Assembly (NCBI GenBank): GCA_030833725.1
Contig: JAURGP010000009.1
Coordinates: forward strand, 1 to 53,357
Source: Candidatus Kapaibacterium sp.
GTDB taxonomy: Bacteria; Bacteroidota; Ignavibacteria; Kapaibacteriales; Kapaibacteriaceae
Length of the DNA stretch: 53,357 nt
Reading direction: 5' to 3'
Of the stretch, positions 52,474 through 53,357 are shown piece by piece; within the stretch, counting starts at the first letter, position 1, and every line of letters starts with the position of its first letter. Under the pieces are notes generated by a model that saw only the letters and a program-made list of their open reading frames with translations, was not told the origin of the DNA and ran no database searches. Both the position numbers and the translations under genes were made by a program.

Positions 52474-53357
52474 TTATCGATGGCCGATTCCTACGTTTAC
52501 GTTTACGCCAACCTCGCGTGCACTGCGCACGAATCCCGACAGACGCATCACTGCCGTGTCGATGCGTCGACGGAAGTTGGTGTCGTACATGGCGGCGTTC
52601 ACGAAACCCTTGTTCGTCTTCAGGTCGGTTACCACACCATCCAGGCGCACCACAAGCGAGTCCACGTGCACGATCGCGGCATCGGCAGACGACAACGTCC
52701 GTTCCAGTTCGATCAGCCGTGCATCCAAGTTGTTCACCGAGCGAGTGACAGCCGGTTCATTGGTTGATACCAGCCGGCGTACATCGCTCATCGTTGCTCG
52801 AGCATCGGCCACGGTTGCGGATAGATCGTTACGGTTTCGCTCCAACCACAAGCGTGCGTCTGACATCAACACAGCGCCGTTGGATGCAATCGTGCTGACG
52901 TTCTGCATGAAGACGGTATCCTGCATCACGTTAGCGATCACCGCGGTAATCGTGTCGAGTCGTCGTAGAAGGCGAACAAGATCGCCGCTAACGTCGCCCA
53001 CCTGTGTGACGAGGTCGCTGATATCCGAGGCGGTGGTGCCCTGAAGTTCCTGGGTTGCAGGAATAAAGGGTTCGCTCGACATCCCGGGAAAGATCTCGAC
53101 CTTCTTCCCGCCCGTGATTTCCAGCATGACGACGCGGGCGGAGGCATCCGTGCGGAGATCGGACGCATCGTCCACATCCACAAGGGCAAGAACACTGGCA
53201 TTGTCGGGTTGGACCGATAGCACCTTACCGCGATTCACGCCGTTGATCATCACCGGTGAACCAGCCACGAGGCCGCCACTATGGGTAAGGCGGATCTTGA
53301 GTTGCGTCCCGGTAGAACCGAACTGCATTCCCTCGCCGAGTAGGATTCCACCGATGA
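52474..53357 (-). CDS. MlaD/MCE-family lipid transport protein, C-terminal part (5' end outside window)
   Basis: The frame stays open to the right edge (IGGILLGEG precedes the first internal Met), so the start and the membrane anchor lie outside. At least 294 residues are visible. The MCE domain is marked by LTHSGGLVAGSPVMINGVNRGKVLSV and IEFP-like VEIFPGMSSEPF. The rest is a long helical/coiled-coil tail, as in substrate-binding proteins of Mla-type ABC systems that move phospholipids between membranes. The permease and ATPase genes would be expected further right. The truncation is due to the window edge. Confidence 0.88.
   Translation of the reverse strand, partial: IGGILLGEGMQFGSTGTQLKIRLTHSGGLVAGSPVMINGVNRGKVLSVQPDNASVLALVDVDDASDLRTDASARVVMLEITGGKKVEIFPGMSSEPFIPATQELQGTTASDISDLVTQVGDVSGDLVRLLRRLDTITAVIANVMQDTVFMQNVSTIASNGAVLMSDARLWLERNRNDLSATVADARATMSDVRRLVSTNEPAVTRSVNNLDARLIELERTLSSADAAIVHVDSLVVRLDGVVTDLKTNKGFVNAAMYDTNFRRRIDTAVMRLSGFVRSAREVGVNVNVGIGHR

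Overview
This window is a gene-dense, moderately GC-rich bacterial chromosome segment with no insertion sequence, phage or CRISPR signal. It points to the Bacteroidota/Chlorobiota side of the tree, most likely an Ignavibacteria or Kapabacteria type organism. The reasons are three secreted proteins with type IX secretion (T9SS) C-terminal sorting domains, a PorD-like T9SS factor, lipid A genes (Gram-negative envelope), and promoters of the Bacteroidota form TAnnTTTG. Several genes also have clear Shine-Dalgarno sequences (GGAGG), unlike classical Bacteroidia. The placement is inference; no taxonomy search was possible.

Layout, left to right: the 3' end of a prolyl oligopeptidase (1-566); a CBS/CorC membrane protein and recO (minus); tRNA-Asn; a two-gene unit for a thioredoxin-like protein and a T9SS-exported copper monooxygenase-like protein (2.8-5.0 kb, minus); a coupled minus-strand chain with a T9SS Ig-like protein, a DUF3298 lipoprotein, an ECF sigma factor, a zinc anti-sigma factor and an ABC-F ATPase (5.1-9.2 kb); the lipid A unit lpxB / DUF374 acyltransferase / lpxK, plus a class-I amidotransferase (9.2-12.6 kb); an HhH-barrel outer-membrane protein with a small partner, divergent from porD; then a TadA-RsmI fusion, tmk, a large M12B-type metalloprotease, proline dehydrogenase and a lipoprotein of the endonuclease/phosphatase fold (15.1-22.3 kb). 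A minus block holds a GAF-GAF-degenerate-GGDEF membrane protein, two paralogous exported proteins, ndk and sucD (22.3-28.2 kb). After osmC comes a seven-gene minus operon, psd-pssA-purS-purQ-tatA-tatA-gatA (28.7-33.0 kb).

The replication cluster dnaN-recF-dciA-gyrB (33.1-37.7 kb, plus) follows, without dnaA beside it. Then a long minus block carries ahcY, metK, a sugar nucleotidyltransferase, a LysM lytic transglycosylase, a baeRF protein, an SDR, aconitase, a fatty-acid desaturase and a lipoprotein FKBP isomerase. The right end has an alkyltransferase-like protein, a VWA-OmpA lipoprotein, an O-methyltransferase and the 3' part of an MlaD-family protein that runs off the window.

The most unusual signal is not a gene. 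The 8-mer AGGGGGCT occurs 18 times (both strands, counted by eye), mostly as GYAGGGGGCT, in different reading frames and in both orientations. One inverted pair builds the stem of an intergenic hairpin behind aconitase. This resembles the DNA-uptake sequences of Neisseria and Pasteurellaceae and may be an undescribed genome-wide signal. Other points of note are the TadA-RsmI fusion, a lysine-rich tail on SucD, a twin palindrome repeat behind aconitase, a 9-bp tandem repeat at the start of the thioredoxin-like gene, and a probable leaderless transcript.
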